Source: JAEZJZ01 sp050949055
GTDB taxonomy: Bacteria > Bacillota > UBA994 > UBA5500
Direction of reading: 5' to 3'
NCBI GenBank assembly: GCA_050949055.1
Contig: JBMNFA010000009.1
Coordinates: 124,001 to 188,000 of the forward strand
Length of the DNA: 64,000 nt
The notes under the pieces were generated by a model that saw only the letters and a list, made by a program, of their open reading frames with translations, had not been told where the DNA came from and made no database searches. Below, in pieces: positions 30,701 through 40,899 of this stretch (position 1 is its first letter; each line of letters begins with the position of its first letter). Position numbers and translations under genes: made by a program.

Positions 30701-31132
30701 TTACGGATGAAATTGCGTTATCTCTTCGCAATACGGACAAATATACTCTTTGGAGTCTGCATTGACCAAGCGAAAGAGCGGCTTGGCATAACCGTCTGAA
30801 TTGCTGATGCAACAGGGGTTGGAGCACGAAAATGCCCCTTGCACTATCCGTGGCAGGCCAATTTGCTGCTTGCGGACAACCTTCCCAGCGGAGATGACGT
30901 TGACAGTAGTCTCTGGAGCGATCAAACCCACCAAATCCAGTTCCAGACCATCGGCTCCCGTCAACTGAATCATGTCTTTGCTACCGCAGCGTCGCGAGAA
31001 CACGTTTACCAGCAAGACCGCTTGCGCCTGACCAAGATAGGGTGAGAGTCCGTTCAAAACCCTCAGCCCGTTGCCTGGCCTGAGATGGTCCAACACCACG
31101 CCATTTTCCAGACTGATTGCCTTTGGCATCAC
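30701..31132 (-). CDS. pyrI: Aspartate carbamoyltransferase regulatory subunit
   Basis: The 143-residue protein has the nucleotide-binding domain followed by a zinc domain with CSNPCC and CPYCEE, giving four zinc cysteines. PyrI binds CTP/ATP and confers allosteric control on PyrB. It overlaps pyrB by 4 bases, a translationally coupled pyrBI pair. The N-terminal half is shorter and more divergent than in E. coli. Confidence 0.92.
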   Translation of the reverse strand: MMPKAISLENGVVLDHLRPGNGLRVLNGLSPYLGQAQAVLLVNVFSRRCGSKDMIQLTGADGLELDLVGLIAPETTVNVISAGKVVRKQQIGLPRIVQGAFSCSNPCCISNSDGYAKPLFRLVNADSKEYICPYCEEITQFHP

Positions 31133-32061
31133 TCAATCACTCCCAATTGCAGAGCCAATAGGGCCATTCTAACATAGACACCCAATGCGGCCTGCTGAAA
31201 GTATATCGCCCGAGGATCGCTGTCCACCTCGCTGGAGATTTCATTCACCCTGGGCAACGGATGAAGTACCCTTAGATCCGGTTTGGCTAGTCTCAGCTTG
31301 GTCGCGTCCAACAGATACGCATCCTTAAGCCGTTGGTATTCGGCCTCGCTGAAGAAGCGCTCCCGCTGAATACGAGTCATGTAGAGAATATCCACGTCCC
31401 CAATCACTTCTTCCAGCTGACGATGTTTGTGTAGGACCACGCCCTTCTCCAACAACCGCCGCTGCAAAGTCGAGGGCAGCTCCAACTCAAGGGGAGAGAT
31501 CAGAACAAACTCGCTGATCTGGTAGCGGGCTAGCATGCTGATTAGGGAGTGCACCGTGCGCCCAAACCTCAAGTCACCACAGAAAGCTATCCGGTGTCCG
31601 TGCAGGCTACCCTTGGTCTCCAGAATAGTCAACAGGTCAGTAAGAGTTTGTGTAGGGTGTTGATGGCCCCCGTCGCCCCCGTTGACGATAGGGATGGTAG
31701 CGTACTCAGCGGCCAGCTTGGCAGAGCCTTCTTTCGGGTGACGGATGACGGCCACATCGGCATAGCTGGAGATCACACGAATAGTATCGGCGAGGCTCTC
31801 GCCCTTGGCGGTCGAACTGGAGCCTGGGTCACCAAATCCCAAGACGCTGCCGCCCATTCGTAACATTGCCGACTCAAAGCTCAACTTGGTGCGCGTGCTT
31901 GGCTCAAAAAACAAGGTGGCCAGGATCTTCCCGTCGCAGACATGTGCAAAATCCTGGCGATTGTTCTTCATCCGTTGCGCAGTCAGCAACAGATGATCGA
32001 TCTCGGCAAGAGTGAAATCATCAAGTGAGATTAGGCTTTTCCCCAGAAACCCCATCGCCAT
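31129..32061 (-). CDS. pyrB: Aspartate carbamoyltransferase catalytic subunit
   Basis: The 310-residue protein has the carbamoyl-phosphate loop EPSTRTKLSFESA (53-65), the HPTQTLTDLL motif and the HPLPRVNEI segment. It makes carbamoyl aspartate in pyrimidine synthesis. The start may be the ATG at 32061 or the one two codons later. Expression is predicted to be controlled by the PyrR attenuator just upstream. Confidence 0.96.
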   Translation of the reverse strand: MAMGFLGKSLISLDDFTLAEIDHLLLTAQRMKNNRQDFAHVCDGKILATLFFEPSTRTKLSFESAMLRMGGSVLGFGDPGSSSTAKGESLADTIRVISSYADVAVIRHPKEGSAKLAAEYATIPIVNGGDGGHQHPTQTLTDLLTILETKGSLHGHRIAFCGDLRFGRTVHSLISMLARYQISEFVLISPLELELPSTLQRRLLEKGVVLHKHRQLEEVIGDVDILYMTRIQRERFFSEAEYQRLKDAYLLDATKLRLAKPDLRVLHPLPRVNEISSEVDSDPRAIYFQQAALGVYVRMALLALQLGVIE

Positions 32062-32082
32062 CTACCTTCCTTTCACTCCAAA

Positions 32083-32170
32083 ATACAAAAGCGCCTTTCT
32101 GCCCGCAGGCAGAAAGGCACAATGATTGCGCTTCGATTCCGCCTTGCTAGTCTCACAGGACTATACTTAA
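32083..32170 (-). promoter_or_regulatory. PyrR-binding transcription attenuator of pyrBI
   Basis: The minus-strand leader holds AGTCCTGTGAGACTAGCAAGG (32141-32162). It forms a hairpin AGUC-CUGUGA-GACU whose hexaloop fits the PyrR consensus CNGNGA, inside a GCCTT/AAGGC stem. Downstream is a perfect 11-bp terminator (GCCTTTCTGCC/GGCAGAAAGGC, 32093-32118) with a T-rich tail. UMP-bound PyrR should stabilise the upstream hairpin and let the terminator form. pyrR itself is not in the window. Confidence 0.88.
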
Positions 32171-32245
32171 AGGCCGTATTCAAGACTTAGTGTCGCAGTG
32201 TGGTTAAAGGGGTGTTGCGCAGCAACAATCCGCTTTCTCCAATGG

Positions 32246-32275
32246 AGCATAACACAAACGCATGGCCGGCGTCAA
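32246..32275 (-). promoter_or_regulatory. Promoter of pyrBI
   Basis: TTGACG and TATGCT are 18 bases apart on the minus strand, with transcription expected to start about 70 bases upstream of the PyrR site. The -35 region sits immediately past the stop codon of the CofE-like gene, so pyrBI is separately transcribed. Confidence 0.75.
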
Positions 32276-32281
32276 ACCAGG

Positions 32282-32983
32282 TTAACCCCTGGCTACAGCC
32301 TTCTGCGGTAGCGGACGAATGATGCCAAAGGGGGTACTCTCGTTTGTCTGACCGGCTGGGTTGTCTTTCAATACCTGCCTAAACGGGAACCTGCGCAAAT
32401 GTCCATCGGAAACGCCGATCACGTTGCATCCAATATCATTAGCATCCACCACAGCCACCGGAGCTCCGACCTTGGTACTGGCCTGGCGACAGACTTCATC
32501 CGCATTCTTGACCCCCAAGACCACGTAGCGGTTATAGGGAGGAATAACGTAATCTGCCGGCCCGTCGATGGAGCGGGCCTTATGGCCGGCGATGTTATAG
32601 AATACCCCCCGAATTCCAAACAACTTGCAGATGCCGCCAATGATGGCCGCCAGGATAATCCGAGGCGCACCCACTTCCCTGATCGCCATCTCCATCGTCT
32701 CCGGCATCCCCAGTCCGATGCCGTAGGACGCCTTGGTCACAAACCGCACCAAGAACTTGGCCAAGGGGCTGGGCTTGATCTCCTCTATCGGCACCGCCCG
32801 CCCTTGGGCGGCCGAGGTGGCCTTTTCGCCCATGAAAATGATATCTCCAGGTTGCAGCTGGGGCTTAACGTACTGCACCAACAGGTCTCCCAGATCCTCA
32901 CCTTTCATGATCACATGTGTCTTGAACATGATACGCTCGTACGCTTGGCCGTCAACATGTATTATTGGATCAAATTGCCGCAT
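32282..32983 (-). CDS. CofE-like (coenzyme F420-0:L-glutamate ligase family) protein
   Basis: This 233-residue protein resembles the F420_ligase domain: GDIIFMGEKATSAAQGR, the SYGIGLGMPETMEMA segment, and VVDANDIGCNVIGVSDG. Similar stand-alone proteins occur in Firmicutes without F420 genes. A role in F420 synthesis is therefore not assured, and it may ligate glutamate to another acceptor. It has its own leader region of about 350 bases downstream of the rRNA terminator. Confidence 0.75.
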   Translation of the reverse strand: MRQFDPIIHVDGQAYERIMFKTHVIMKGEDLGDLLVQYVKPQLQPGDIIFMGEKATSAAQGRAVPIEEIKPSPLAKFLVRFVTKASYGIGLGMPETMEMAIREVGAPRIILAAIIGGICKLFGIRGVFYNIAGHKARSIDGPADYVIPPYNRYVVLGVKNADEVCRQASTKVGAPVAVVDANDIGCNVIGVSDGHLRRFPFRQVLKDNPAGQTNESTPFGIIRPLPQKAVARG

Positions 32984-33084
32984 AGAGCTTCTCCTTCCTT
33001 AAGCTAACCTACCGATGATCACTTCCTATCTATCATACCTTGCCGCTTGTCCGTTTGGATATACCTAATGAGATGCGAGTAGTG

Positions 33085-33240
33085 GGATGTAAACGCGGCA
33101 CGGACCAGGTTCCGTGTCCCTCCGGCGCTTCTCTCATTACCGGCATCACAGCCCCACGGCTTACTCGTTTCTAGTTCACAAATCTTGTGGGCCCGAGATG
33201 GGAACCGGGTGAGCTTCCCTCCGCCGGTCCGGTTTCACTA
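33085..33240 (-). other. Unidentified structured segment upstream of the CofE-like gene
   Basis: About 150 bases on the minus strand show nested pairing: CCCAC/GTGGG enclosing a CACAA-GAT-TTGTG hairpin and an ACTAG-AAA-CGAGT hairpin. A perfect CACGGA/TCCGTG hairpin and a GGGAA/TTCCC hairpin flank them. No ORF runs through it. It matches none of the riboswitch consensuses I know. It could be a leader RNA for the CofE-like gene or a remnant ribozyme. The rest of the 32984-33300 gap holds only the palindrome at 33271. Confidence 0.4.
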
Positions 33241-33270
33241 ATCTAGATTGTCGTCGTCCTGACATCAACC

Positions 33271-33296
33271 GGACAATGAGAACCGTCCCCGTGTCC
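33271..33296. repeat. REP-like palindrome (GGACA...TGTCC, GAACCGTCCCC core)
   Basis: A 5-bp inverted repeat GGACA/TGTCC encloses a GAACCGTCCCC core. The same core and ends occur in inverse orientation at 47077-47105. Such short palindromes are typical REP-like elements mobilised by RAYT transposases, one of which lies at 62391-63140. Confidence 0.6.
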
Positions 33297-33298
33297 AG

Positions 33299-33328
33299 TT
33301 AAAAAGCCCCGAGCTAATGCTCGAGGCT
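33299..33328 (-). terminator. Terminator of the rRNA operon
   Basis: On the minus strand AGCCTCGAGC and GCTCGGGGCT pair around ATTA, followed by TTTTTAA. It is 10 bases past the 3' end of the 5S gene. Confidence 0.9.
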
Positions 33329-33337
33329 GAAGAAGGA

Positions 33338-33448
<111 letters not shown>

Positions 33449-33456
33449 ACAGTCTA

Positions 33457-33535
33457 GAGGTTGGAGGTTAGAAGTTGGAAGTTGGACCATGTCATCCTGA
33501 GCGCAGCGAAGGATCTAGACTCTTCCCTATCGTTC
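33457..33535 (-). repeat. Heptamer tract and TCATCCTGAGC element in the 5S-23S spacer
   Basis: At 33457-33486 the plus strand reads four TTGGARG/TTAGAAG-type heptamers in tandem, a T-substituted form of the TCRGADG units bounding the 23S intervening sequences. It is followed by TCATCCTGAGCGCAGCGAAG, a dispersed bacterial repeat motif. The remaining spacer up to 33617 contains the AAAACTGAACA processing sequence usual in Firmicutes rRNA operons. Confidence 0.6.
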
Positions 33536-33712
33536 AAAATGATCTCGACTCCTCTCTAACCAACACCTTCAAAACTGAACAGTAATTCATCATTGAGATT
33601 CCTGTGATGTGAATTAAATCAAGCCCTCGACCTATTAGTACCGGTCAGCTAAACGCCTCTCAGCGATTACACATCCGGCCTATCTACCAGGTAGTCTTCC
33701 TGGGGTCTTACC

Positions 33713-33803
33713 CCGGCACTCAACTTTTTCTACCCTTTGCATGCCTAGGTTGCTCTTGTTGAGCAGCTAGACTCTTAATCTGATAGAAAAAGTTGAGTGC
33801 CGG
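33713..33803 (-). repeat. Intervening sequence in helix 98 of 23S rRNA
   Basis: This 91-base insert has perfect 20-base inverted ends (CCGGCACTCAACTTTTTCTA and its complement at 33784-33803) and so forms one long hairpin. The outer 13 bases are identical to the ends of the helix 68 insert. It has no ORF. The flanks (GGTAGTCTTCCTGGGGTCTTACC and GTGGGAGATCTCATCTTGAG) are normal 23S sequence. Confidence 0.85.
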
Positions 33804-33918
33804 GTGGGAGATCTCATCTTGAGGTGGGTTTCACGCTTAGATGCTTTCAGCGTTTATCCCAGCCAGACTTGGCTACCCAGCACTGCCCTTGGCAGGACAA
33901 CTGGTACACCAGCGGTCT

Positions 33919-33951
<33 letters not shown>

Positions 33952-33976
33952 CCTCTCAAATCTCCTGCGCCTGCGA

Positions 33977-34019
<43 letters not shown>

Positions 34020-34027
34020 ACGTACCA

Positions 34028-34120
<93 letters not shown>

Positions 34121-34121
34121 G

Positions 34122-34152
<31 letters not shown>

Positions 34153-34330
34153 AGGTAGCTTTTATCCGTTAAGCGACGGCCCTTCCACTCGGTGCCGCCG
34201 GATCACTAAGCCCGACTTTCGTCCCTGCTCGACCTGTTCGTCTCGCAGTCAAGCTCCCTTCTGCCTTTACACTCTTTGCGCGATTCCCAACCGCGCTGAG
34301 GGAACCTTTGGACGCCTCCGTTACTCTTTG

Positions 34331-34363
<33 letters not shown>

Positions 34364-34648
34364 ACACTGTCCCCAAACCCGATTCAGGGCTCCAGGTTAG
34401 AATTCCGATACTTCAAGGGTGGTATCCCAAGCTCGACTCCACCGAGACTAGCGTCCCGGCTTCTCTGTCTCCCACCTATCCTGTACATGAAGTACCAGAA
34501 TCCAATGTCAGGCTGCAGTAAAGCTCTACGGGGTCTTTCTGTCCAGTCGCAGGTAACCTGCATCTTCACAGGTATTTCAATTTCACCGGGTCCCTCGTTG
34601 AGACAGCGCCCAAATCGTTACACCATTCGTGCGGGTCAGAACTTACCT

Positions 34649-34699
<51 letters not shown>

Positions 34700-34722
34700 T
34701 GGGGCTTCGGTTCAGACCTTCT

Positions 34723-35029
34723 CCGGCACTCAACTCCACACACCTAGAGCTGCACACTGGTCGAAATGCGTTCTTTCAACCATCTTCGTGCTTGCCCTGA
34801 CTTCTTCAGGTTTCGTTCTCGTCTCCTTGCATCTTCTTCAGACTTATATGCCTCATAATACACAAATTCCCATTCATGGCCTTTAGTTGACTTCACTAGG
34901 CCTTGGTTATGAGCATCAAGTCTGGTCTTGAGACAGGATGTGAAACCTAAATATCTTACTCCTGATTCATTCTGTATCACATAGACGTAATACATAACTA
35001 TCCTCCAGGTATACAGAGTTGAGTGCCGG
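34723..35029 (-). mobile_element. Intervening sequence in helix 68 of 23S rRNA encoding a GIY-YIG protein
   Basis: This 307-base insert replaces the tip of helix 68. Its ends are the 14-base inverted repeat CCGGCACTCAACTC / GAGTTGAGTGCCGG. Nearly all the interior is one small ORF in the same sense as the rRNA. The first 13 bases match the ends of the helix 98 insert, which suggests a shared origin. Confidence 0.85.
34744..34995 (-). CDS. GIY-YIG nuclease domain protein within the 23S rRNA
   Basis: The 83-residue protein is a minimal GIY-YIG domain: YVYVI (3-7) and YLGFT (15-19) for the GIY and YIG strands, then Arg25, HN at 29-30, VYYE near residue 45, and the catalytic metal-binding Glu60 in ARRRE. 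All key residues are present. A strong CTGGAGG site sits 7 bases before the ATG. Small GIY-YIG proteins of this UvrC-like type are often called excinuclease-like. Inside an rRNA insert the natural guess is a homing or excision nuclease, but no assay supports that. Confidence 0.85.
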   Translation of the reverse strand: MYYVYVIQNESGVRYLGFTSCLKTRLDAHNQGLVKSTKGHEWEFVYYEAYKSEEDARRRERNLKKSGQARRWLKERISTSVQL

Positions 35030-35171
35030 ATAAGCCCTCCCCTTAACCTTCCAGCACCGGGCAGGTGTCAGCCCCTATACTTCGTCTTGCGACTTCGCAG
35101 AGACCTGTGTTTTTGGTAAACAGTCGCTTGGGCCACTTTTCTGCGGCCTCCTCTGGCTCTTAACCATAGCG

Positions 35172-35217
<46 letters not shown>

Positions 35218-35706
35218 TAACGAGGGTTTTCCCGCGCGCCTTAGGATTCTCTCCTCACCCACCTGTGTCGGTTTACGGTACGGGCACCTAGTCCTGGCTA
35301 GAGGCTTTTCTTGGCAGTGTAGGTTCAACCACTTCGCTACTTAATTTTCGCTCGCATTTGCATCTCAGCATATGGCCAGACGGATTTGCCTATCTGACCT
35401 GCCTACCTGCTTAGGCACGCTCAACCAACGGCGTGCTTGGCCTACCTTCCTGCGTCACCCCTTCGCTCATAACGGACTTCGGTGGTACTGGAATTTCAAC
35501 CAGTTGTCCATCGCCTACGGCTCTCGCCCTCGGCTTAGGCCCCGACTTACCCTGAGCGGACGATCCTTCCTCAGGAATCCTTGGGTTTTCGGCGGACAGG
35601 ATTCTCACCTGTCTTTTCGCTACTCATACCGGCATTCTCACTGCTGTACTCTCCACAGCTCCTTACGGTACTGCTTCAACGTGTACAGTACGCTCCCCTA
35701 CCACTG

Positions 35707-36128
35707 ACGGAGGTCAGATGTCGGAAGTCAGAAGTCAGAGGGTTCGCCAGTTAGCCTCCAGTCTGTACAACTGCTTAGCTAACGTTTCATACTCCTCCAA
35801 CAATCTGGTATAGACATCTGTGTCAATGTACTTCAGATCGGACAGGAAATCAATTAGAACACGGACTTCGTTACAAGAACCTAAACCAATTCGTAAGAAT
35901 CGTTTAAATTCCGCACTTGATCTGCCGTATCCTTCTGCAATGTTCAATGGGATGCTCAGCGCGGCGCGTCTGATTTGATCGCCCAAACCATATTGCTCGC
36001 GCTGCGGCAGCTTCAATGCCAATTGATGCATTTCCACCGCTAACCTATATGACCGCTGATACACTTCGAGATCCTTATAGGTTCTTATCATCCATTCCGA
36101 CCTCCGACCTCTGACATCTGACCTCTAT
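35707..36128 (-). mobile_element. Intervening sequence in helix 45 of 23S rRNA encoding an S23 protein
   Basis: This insert of about 422 bases lies at a classical site (helix 45). Its ends are imperfect inverted repeats of some 30 bases built from heptamers TCAGATG, TCGGAAG, TCAGAAG and the like. The differences between arms are mostly A/G, so the RNA can pair through G-U. The interior is one ORF in the sense of the rRNA. Confidence 0.88.
35735..36091 (-). CDS. 23S rRNA intervening-sequence protein (S23, four-helix bundle)
   Basis: The 118-residue protein has the TIGR02436 pattern: KDLEVYQRSYRLAVEMHQL, then LGDQIRRAALSIPLNIAEGYGR, then FLRIGLGSCNEVRVLIDF. Members form pentameric four-helix bundles and are encoded in 23S inserts of Leptospira, Coxiella and others. 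Their role is unproven. The GGAGG ribosome binding site, 9 bases before the ATG, is supplied by the terminal heptamer repeat itself. Confidence 0.93.
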   Translation of the reverse strand: MIRTYKDLEVYQRSYRLAVEMHQLALKLPQREQYGLGDQIRRAALSIPLNIAEGYGRSSAEFKRFLRIGLGSCNEVRVLIDFLSDLKYIDTDVYTRLLEEYETLAKQLYRLEANWRTL

Positions 36129-36766
36129 CAATCCATAGCTTCGGTGACGAGCTTGAGCCCCGTTACATTTTCGGCGCAGAGCCACTTGACCAGTGAGCTA
36201 TTACGCACTCTTTGAATGAGTGGCTGCTTCTAAGCCAACATCCTGGTTGTCTTTGCAGCTCCACATCCTTTTCCACTTAGCTCGTACTTGGGGACCTTAG
36301 CTGATGGTCTGGGCTGTTTCCCTTTTGACTACGGATCTTAGCACTCGCAGTCTGACTCCCAAGCATCAAGTAACAGGCATTCGTAGTTTGACTAGGTTCG
36401 GTAACCTGATAAGGCCCCTAGCCCAATCAGTGCTCTACCTCCTGTACTCTTGTCTTGAGGCTAGCCCTAAAGCTATTTCGGGGAGAACCAGCTATCTCCG
36501 AGTTCGATTGGCATTTCACCCCTACCCACAGCTCATCACCCAGCTTTTCAACGCTGGTGTGTTCGAGCCTCCACGAAGTCTTACCTCCGCTTCACTCTGG
36601 CCATGGGTAGATCACCCGGTTTCGGGTCTACATCATGCAACTGGGACTGGCTTAGCCTGTCCATACGCCCTGTTCAGACTCGCTTTCGCTTCGGCTCCGT
36701 CTCTTCGACTTAACCTCGCTGCATAACGTAACTCGCCGGTTCATTCTACAAAAGGCACGCCATCAC

Positions 36767-36871
36767 ACTTCAGAAGTCGGAGGTCGGAAATCAGATGTCG
36801 GATTCGATTGTTGCTGGCTCCGCCAGCTTCTCTTCTGACTTCTGACCTCTGACCTCTGACCTCTGAATAAT
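36767..36871 (-). repeat. Intervening sequence in helix 25 of 23S rRNA, heptamer-bounded, no ORF
   Basis: This insert of about 105 bases sits between CGCCATCAC and GCTCTGACTGC. Both arms are tandem heptamers (TCAGAAG TCGGAGG TCGGAAA TCAGATG on one side; the complement of TCAGAGG three times plus TCAGAAG on the other). A short GC hairpin CTGGC-TCC-GCCAG lies in the centre. It looks like an ORF-less relative of the helix 45 insert. Confidence 0.82.
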
Positions 36872-36929
36872 GCTCTGACTGCTTGTAAGCACACGGTTTC
36901 AGGTTCTATTTCACTCCCCTCCCGGGGTG

Positions 36930-36969
<40 letters not shown>

Positions 36970-37574
36970 GCTAGGGAGTATTTAGCCTTAGGAGGTGGTC
37001 CTCCCGGATTCGCACGGGATTCCTCGTGTCCCGTGTTACTTGGGATCCTGTCAGGAGTCCAATTGTTTTTGACTACAAGGCTTTTACTTCCTATGGCGGG
37101 CCTTTCCAGGCCGCTTCGCCTAACAACTGGATTTTTGACTCCTTGCTCACTCTGACATGTGAGCCGACAGTCCCTCTACCCTCTATCTACAACGGTGTCA
37201 GCCTATTCCGTAGATAGAGTTTGGGCTCTTCCCCGTTCGCTCGCCACTACTTAGGGAATCAATGATTTTTTCTTTTCCTCAGGCTACTTAGATGTTTCAG
37301 TTCACCTGGTTGCCTTCCTTAACCTATGTGTTCAGTTAAGGATACAAGGGCTTCTCCCTTGTGGGTTCCCCCATTCGGACATCCCCGGATCAATGTCTGC
37401 TTTCGACTCCCCGAGGCTTTTCGCAGATGGCCACGTCCTTCTTCGGCTCCTAGCGCCTAGGCATCCTCCGTGCGCTCTTTGTAGCTTGACCTAATTCGCG
37501 CATCATAGAGAAAACTCTCCGATGAAATTACTGTGCAGTTTTCAAGGTGCTGCGAGCAAGCGTAGCTTGCTCGG

Positions 37575-37606
37575 GATGTCAGATGTCGGAGACCAGAGGT
37601 CAGATT
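37575..37606 (-). repeat. Heptamer tract in the 16S-23S spacer
   Basis: The plus strand reads GATGTCAGATGTCGGAGACC and continues with AGAGGTCAGA, about four units of the TCRGADG heptamer with one degenerate unit. No matching opposite arm is seen nearby, so this may be a half copy. Confidence 0.65.
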
Positions 37607-37836
37607 GACTATCTGTTCTCTCTCATGCTGACTCCGCCTCATTGGGCGGAAACCTATATTAGCACGCTGGCTGCTTCAGCAGCAAGCTGTACTTTCTGGA
37701 AATTACAGAGATGTCGCACGGGTCGCACATGTGCTTCGCAATGTGCACGCCAGTGGACGTCTGCTGAAGGATGTTTTTTTGTGCATGGCACGAAAAAACC
37801 CAGAACCTTCAAAACCAAACAATGATGGAGTGATGG

Positions 37837-37986
37837 ATGTCGGAGGTCAGAGGTTAGAGGTCAGATTCCTGCCTCATGCTCTTCATTCTTCCTGCACCCA
37901 CAACCAGACAATCGACCTAGGATTTAGAGCAGAAGGCCCAGCCTTCCGTCCTCTCGGACTTCCGACTTCTGACCTCTGACTTCTAT
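37837..37986 (-). repeat. Heptamer-bounded inverted-repeat element in the 16S-23S spacer
   Basis: The left arm (37839-37867) is TCGGAGG TCAGAGG TTAGAGG TCAGATT. The right arm (37952-37985) is the complement of TCAGAAG TCAGAGG TCAGAAG TCGGAAG. The 85-base centre has no ORF. It ends 8 bases from the 16S 3' end and has the same design as the helix 25 insert. Confidence 0.75.
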
Positions 37987-37992
37987 TCTCCC

Positions 37993-39507
<1,515 letters not shown>

Positions 39508-39703
39508 CTTGTATCGAACGAGCCTGTGGCTCTCGAAATTACTTAATCTGTTTCCCTTTTGGAGCTTCGCTCCCAAGGAAAAAACGGGTATTTCGTCGAC
39601 GACTTCCGTCGCCGACTGAACCCAGATTTTCATCTGGCTCCATCATTGTTCAGTTTTCAAGGTTCTCTCAAACGTGATGCCGCCTTGCGGCGACAGCTTT
39701 TTT

Positions 39704-39732
39704 AGCTTAACACGTTCCACCAAGCTTGTCAA
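39704..39732 (-). promoter_or_regulatory. rRNA promoter P2
   Basis: TTGACA and TAAGCT are spaced by exactly 17 bases on the minus strand, about 190 bases upstream of the 16S 5' end. The leader to 16S carries the GAAAACTGAACAATG sequence usual before Firmicutes rrn genes. Confidence 0.82.
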
Positions 39733-39801
39733 CAGCTCGACACATTGTTCTGTGGACACTGGATTAAGCTATTTTGCTGCTCGGTGGTGACCGTAATGAG
39801 T

Positions 39802-39830
39802 ACTTTACACCGGTTGTCGCCCTCCGTCAA
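39802..39830 (-). promoter_or_regulatory. rRNA promoter P1
   Basis: TTGACG and TAAAGT are separated by 17 bases on the minus strand, about 100 bases upstream of P2. Tandem promoters of this spacing are typical of rrn operons. Confidence 0.75.
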
Positions 39831-39892
39831 CCCGCCAAAACATGGACCTTATACCTTGCATTTAAGATTGTTATTGATTGATGCTGGAATGA

Positions 39893-39922
39893 CAAAAAGA
39901 AAAAAGCAGCCAGCCGGCTGCT
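39893..39922 (-). terminator. Terminator after bofA
   Basis: AGCAGCC and GGCTGCT pair on the minus strand and are followed by TTTTTTCTTTTTG. It isolates the dnaX-bofA unit from the rRNA promoters. The interval 39922-40019 holds nothing else recognisable. Confidence 0.85.
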
Positions 39923-40019
39923 AGCAAGTGGGGCGTCAAGCCAGACCCTACATTATTGCTTCTATGACATAGGAAAAGGCTGGGCCGACCCTGTACGGTC
40001 TGATTAGCTTTCCCAAACA

Positions 40020-40313
40020 CTAGAACAGCAAGAACTGCAACAGCGTGGCCAAAAAGAAACCTGGCACCCCCAAAGCAGTAGGCAAAAGTACCGTGACCAA
40101 GTTCAACGGCACCGCGTACCCAAACCGACTACCGATCAAGTTGACTAGAATGAGTGCCAAAGCCGAGACTCCGACTCTCAGCAGCATGCGTCCGGCGTTC
40201 CGTAACGGCGAAAGGATCAGCCTCAGCACCAGATATAACAGGATGAGTGCAAAAACAAACGCGATGATCACATTGATTGACGCAGCGGATCCAAACAGCG
40301 AAATAGATGACAA
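40020..40313 (-). CDS. bofA: Pro-sigma-K processing inhibitor BofA
   Basis: This 97-residue membrane protein has two to three hydrophobic segments (INVIIAFVFALILLYLVLRL; LLRVGVSALALILVNLIGSR; the C-terminal LGVPGFFLATLLQFLLF). In Bacillus BofA holds the SpoIVFB protease inactive until sigma-K is needed in the mother cell. Its place between yaaL and the rRNA operon is the B. subtilis order. With gin it shows that the organism belongs to a sporulating lineage. Confidence 0.9.
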   Translation of the reverse strand: MSSISLFGSAASINVIIAFVFALILLYLVLRLILSPLRNAGRMLLRVGVSALALILVNLIGSRFGYAVPLNLVTVLLPTALGVPGFFLATLLQFLLF

Positions 40314-40394
40314 AGCGAGGAACCCCCTTCTTGGACTGGTTTAGTAGTACTTACGCCAGTCTGTCCAAAAATAGAATGGGGGTGTCCAGCATTA

Positions 40395-40745
40395 TTAGCA
40401 GCCGGTGCCCGGCAACGGTCCGGTCTCTGGCATCACCAGTTCTGGGGAAGCGATGGTTTCGGTGGCTTCTTCCGGATCAAAAGCACGCAGGCCTTCTGAT
40501 CTAGCCAGCCGCAACAAGTACATGTACTTTTTCTGAGCTGCATCTCTCAATAGAATAGCATGATCAACTAGCTCTGGATCAGACACGCACTCGAAATAGC
40601 GCTGCGCATTCTGCCACTCGCGCCGCGCCTGTTCCGCCTGCTCAAGTATATCTATGCCTTCGGATTCTGCAGTCGACTGCTCCTGTCGGTTACCACCAAA
40701 GGTGCCTACTAACTGCTCCAGCCAACGAAAAAGTGTAGCCTGCAT
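40395..40745 (-). CDS. YaaL-like DUF2508 protein
   Basis: The 116-residue protein has the DUF2508 helical pattern (ARREWQNAQRYFECVSDPEL and AAQKKYMYLLRLARSEGL). The ATG at 40745 follows GGAGGAG, so I prefer it over an upstream frame opening at 40790. The Pro/Glu-rich tail ends in GTGC. Function unknown; it lies between recR and bofA as yaaL does in Bacillus. Confidence 0.82.
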   Translation of the reverse strand: MQATLFRWLEQLVGTFGGNRQEQSTAESEGIDILEQAEQARREWQNAQRYFECVSDPELVDHAILLRDAAQKKYMYLLRLARSEGLRAFDPEEATETIASPELVMPETGPLPGTGC

Positions 40746-40899
40746 GCGATAGATCTCCTCCTTGAATAGGCATCGGCAACTCATTACCAATGCAACAATC
40801 GCACAATTGGGCGCTTATTTTGCCACCATGCTTAACGCTCAATCTCGCTAGAACCTATTCAAGGATTATATCCAGCAGAACCCTACTTGATACACGAGT

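Noticed and set aside
36767..36871. Heptamer arrays as a CRISPR array
   Set aside because: Units are 7 bases, contiguous without spacers, and arranged as inverted arms; no cas genes are present.
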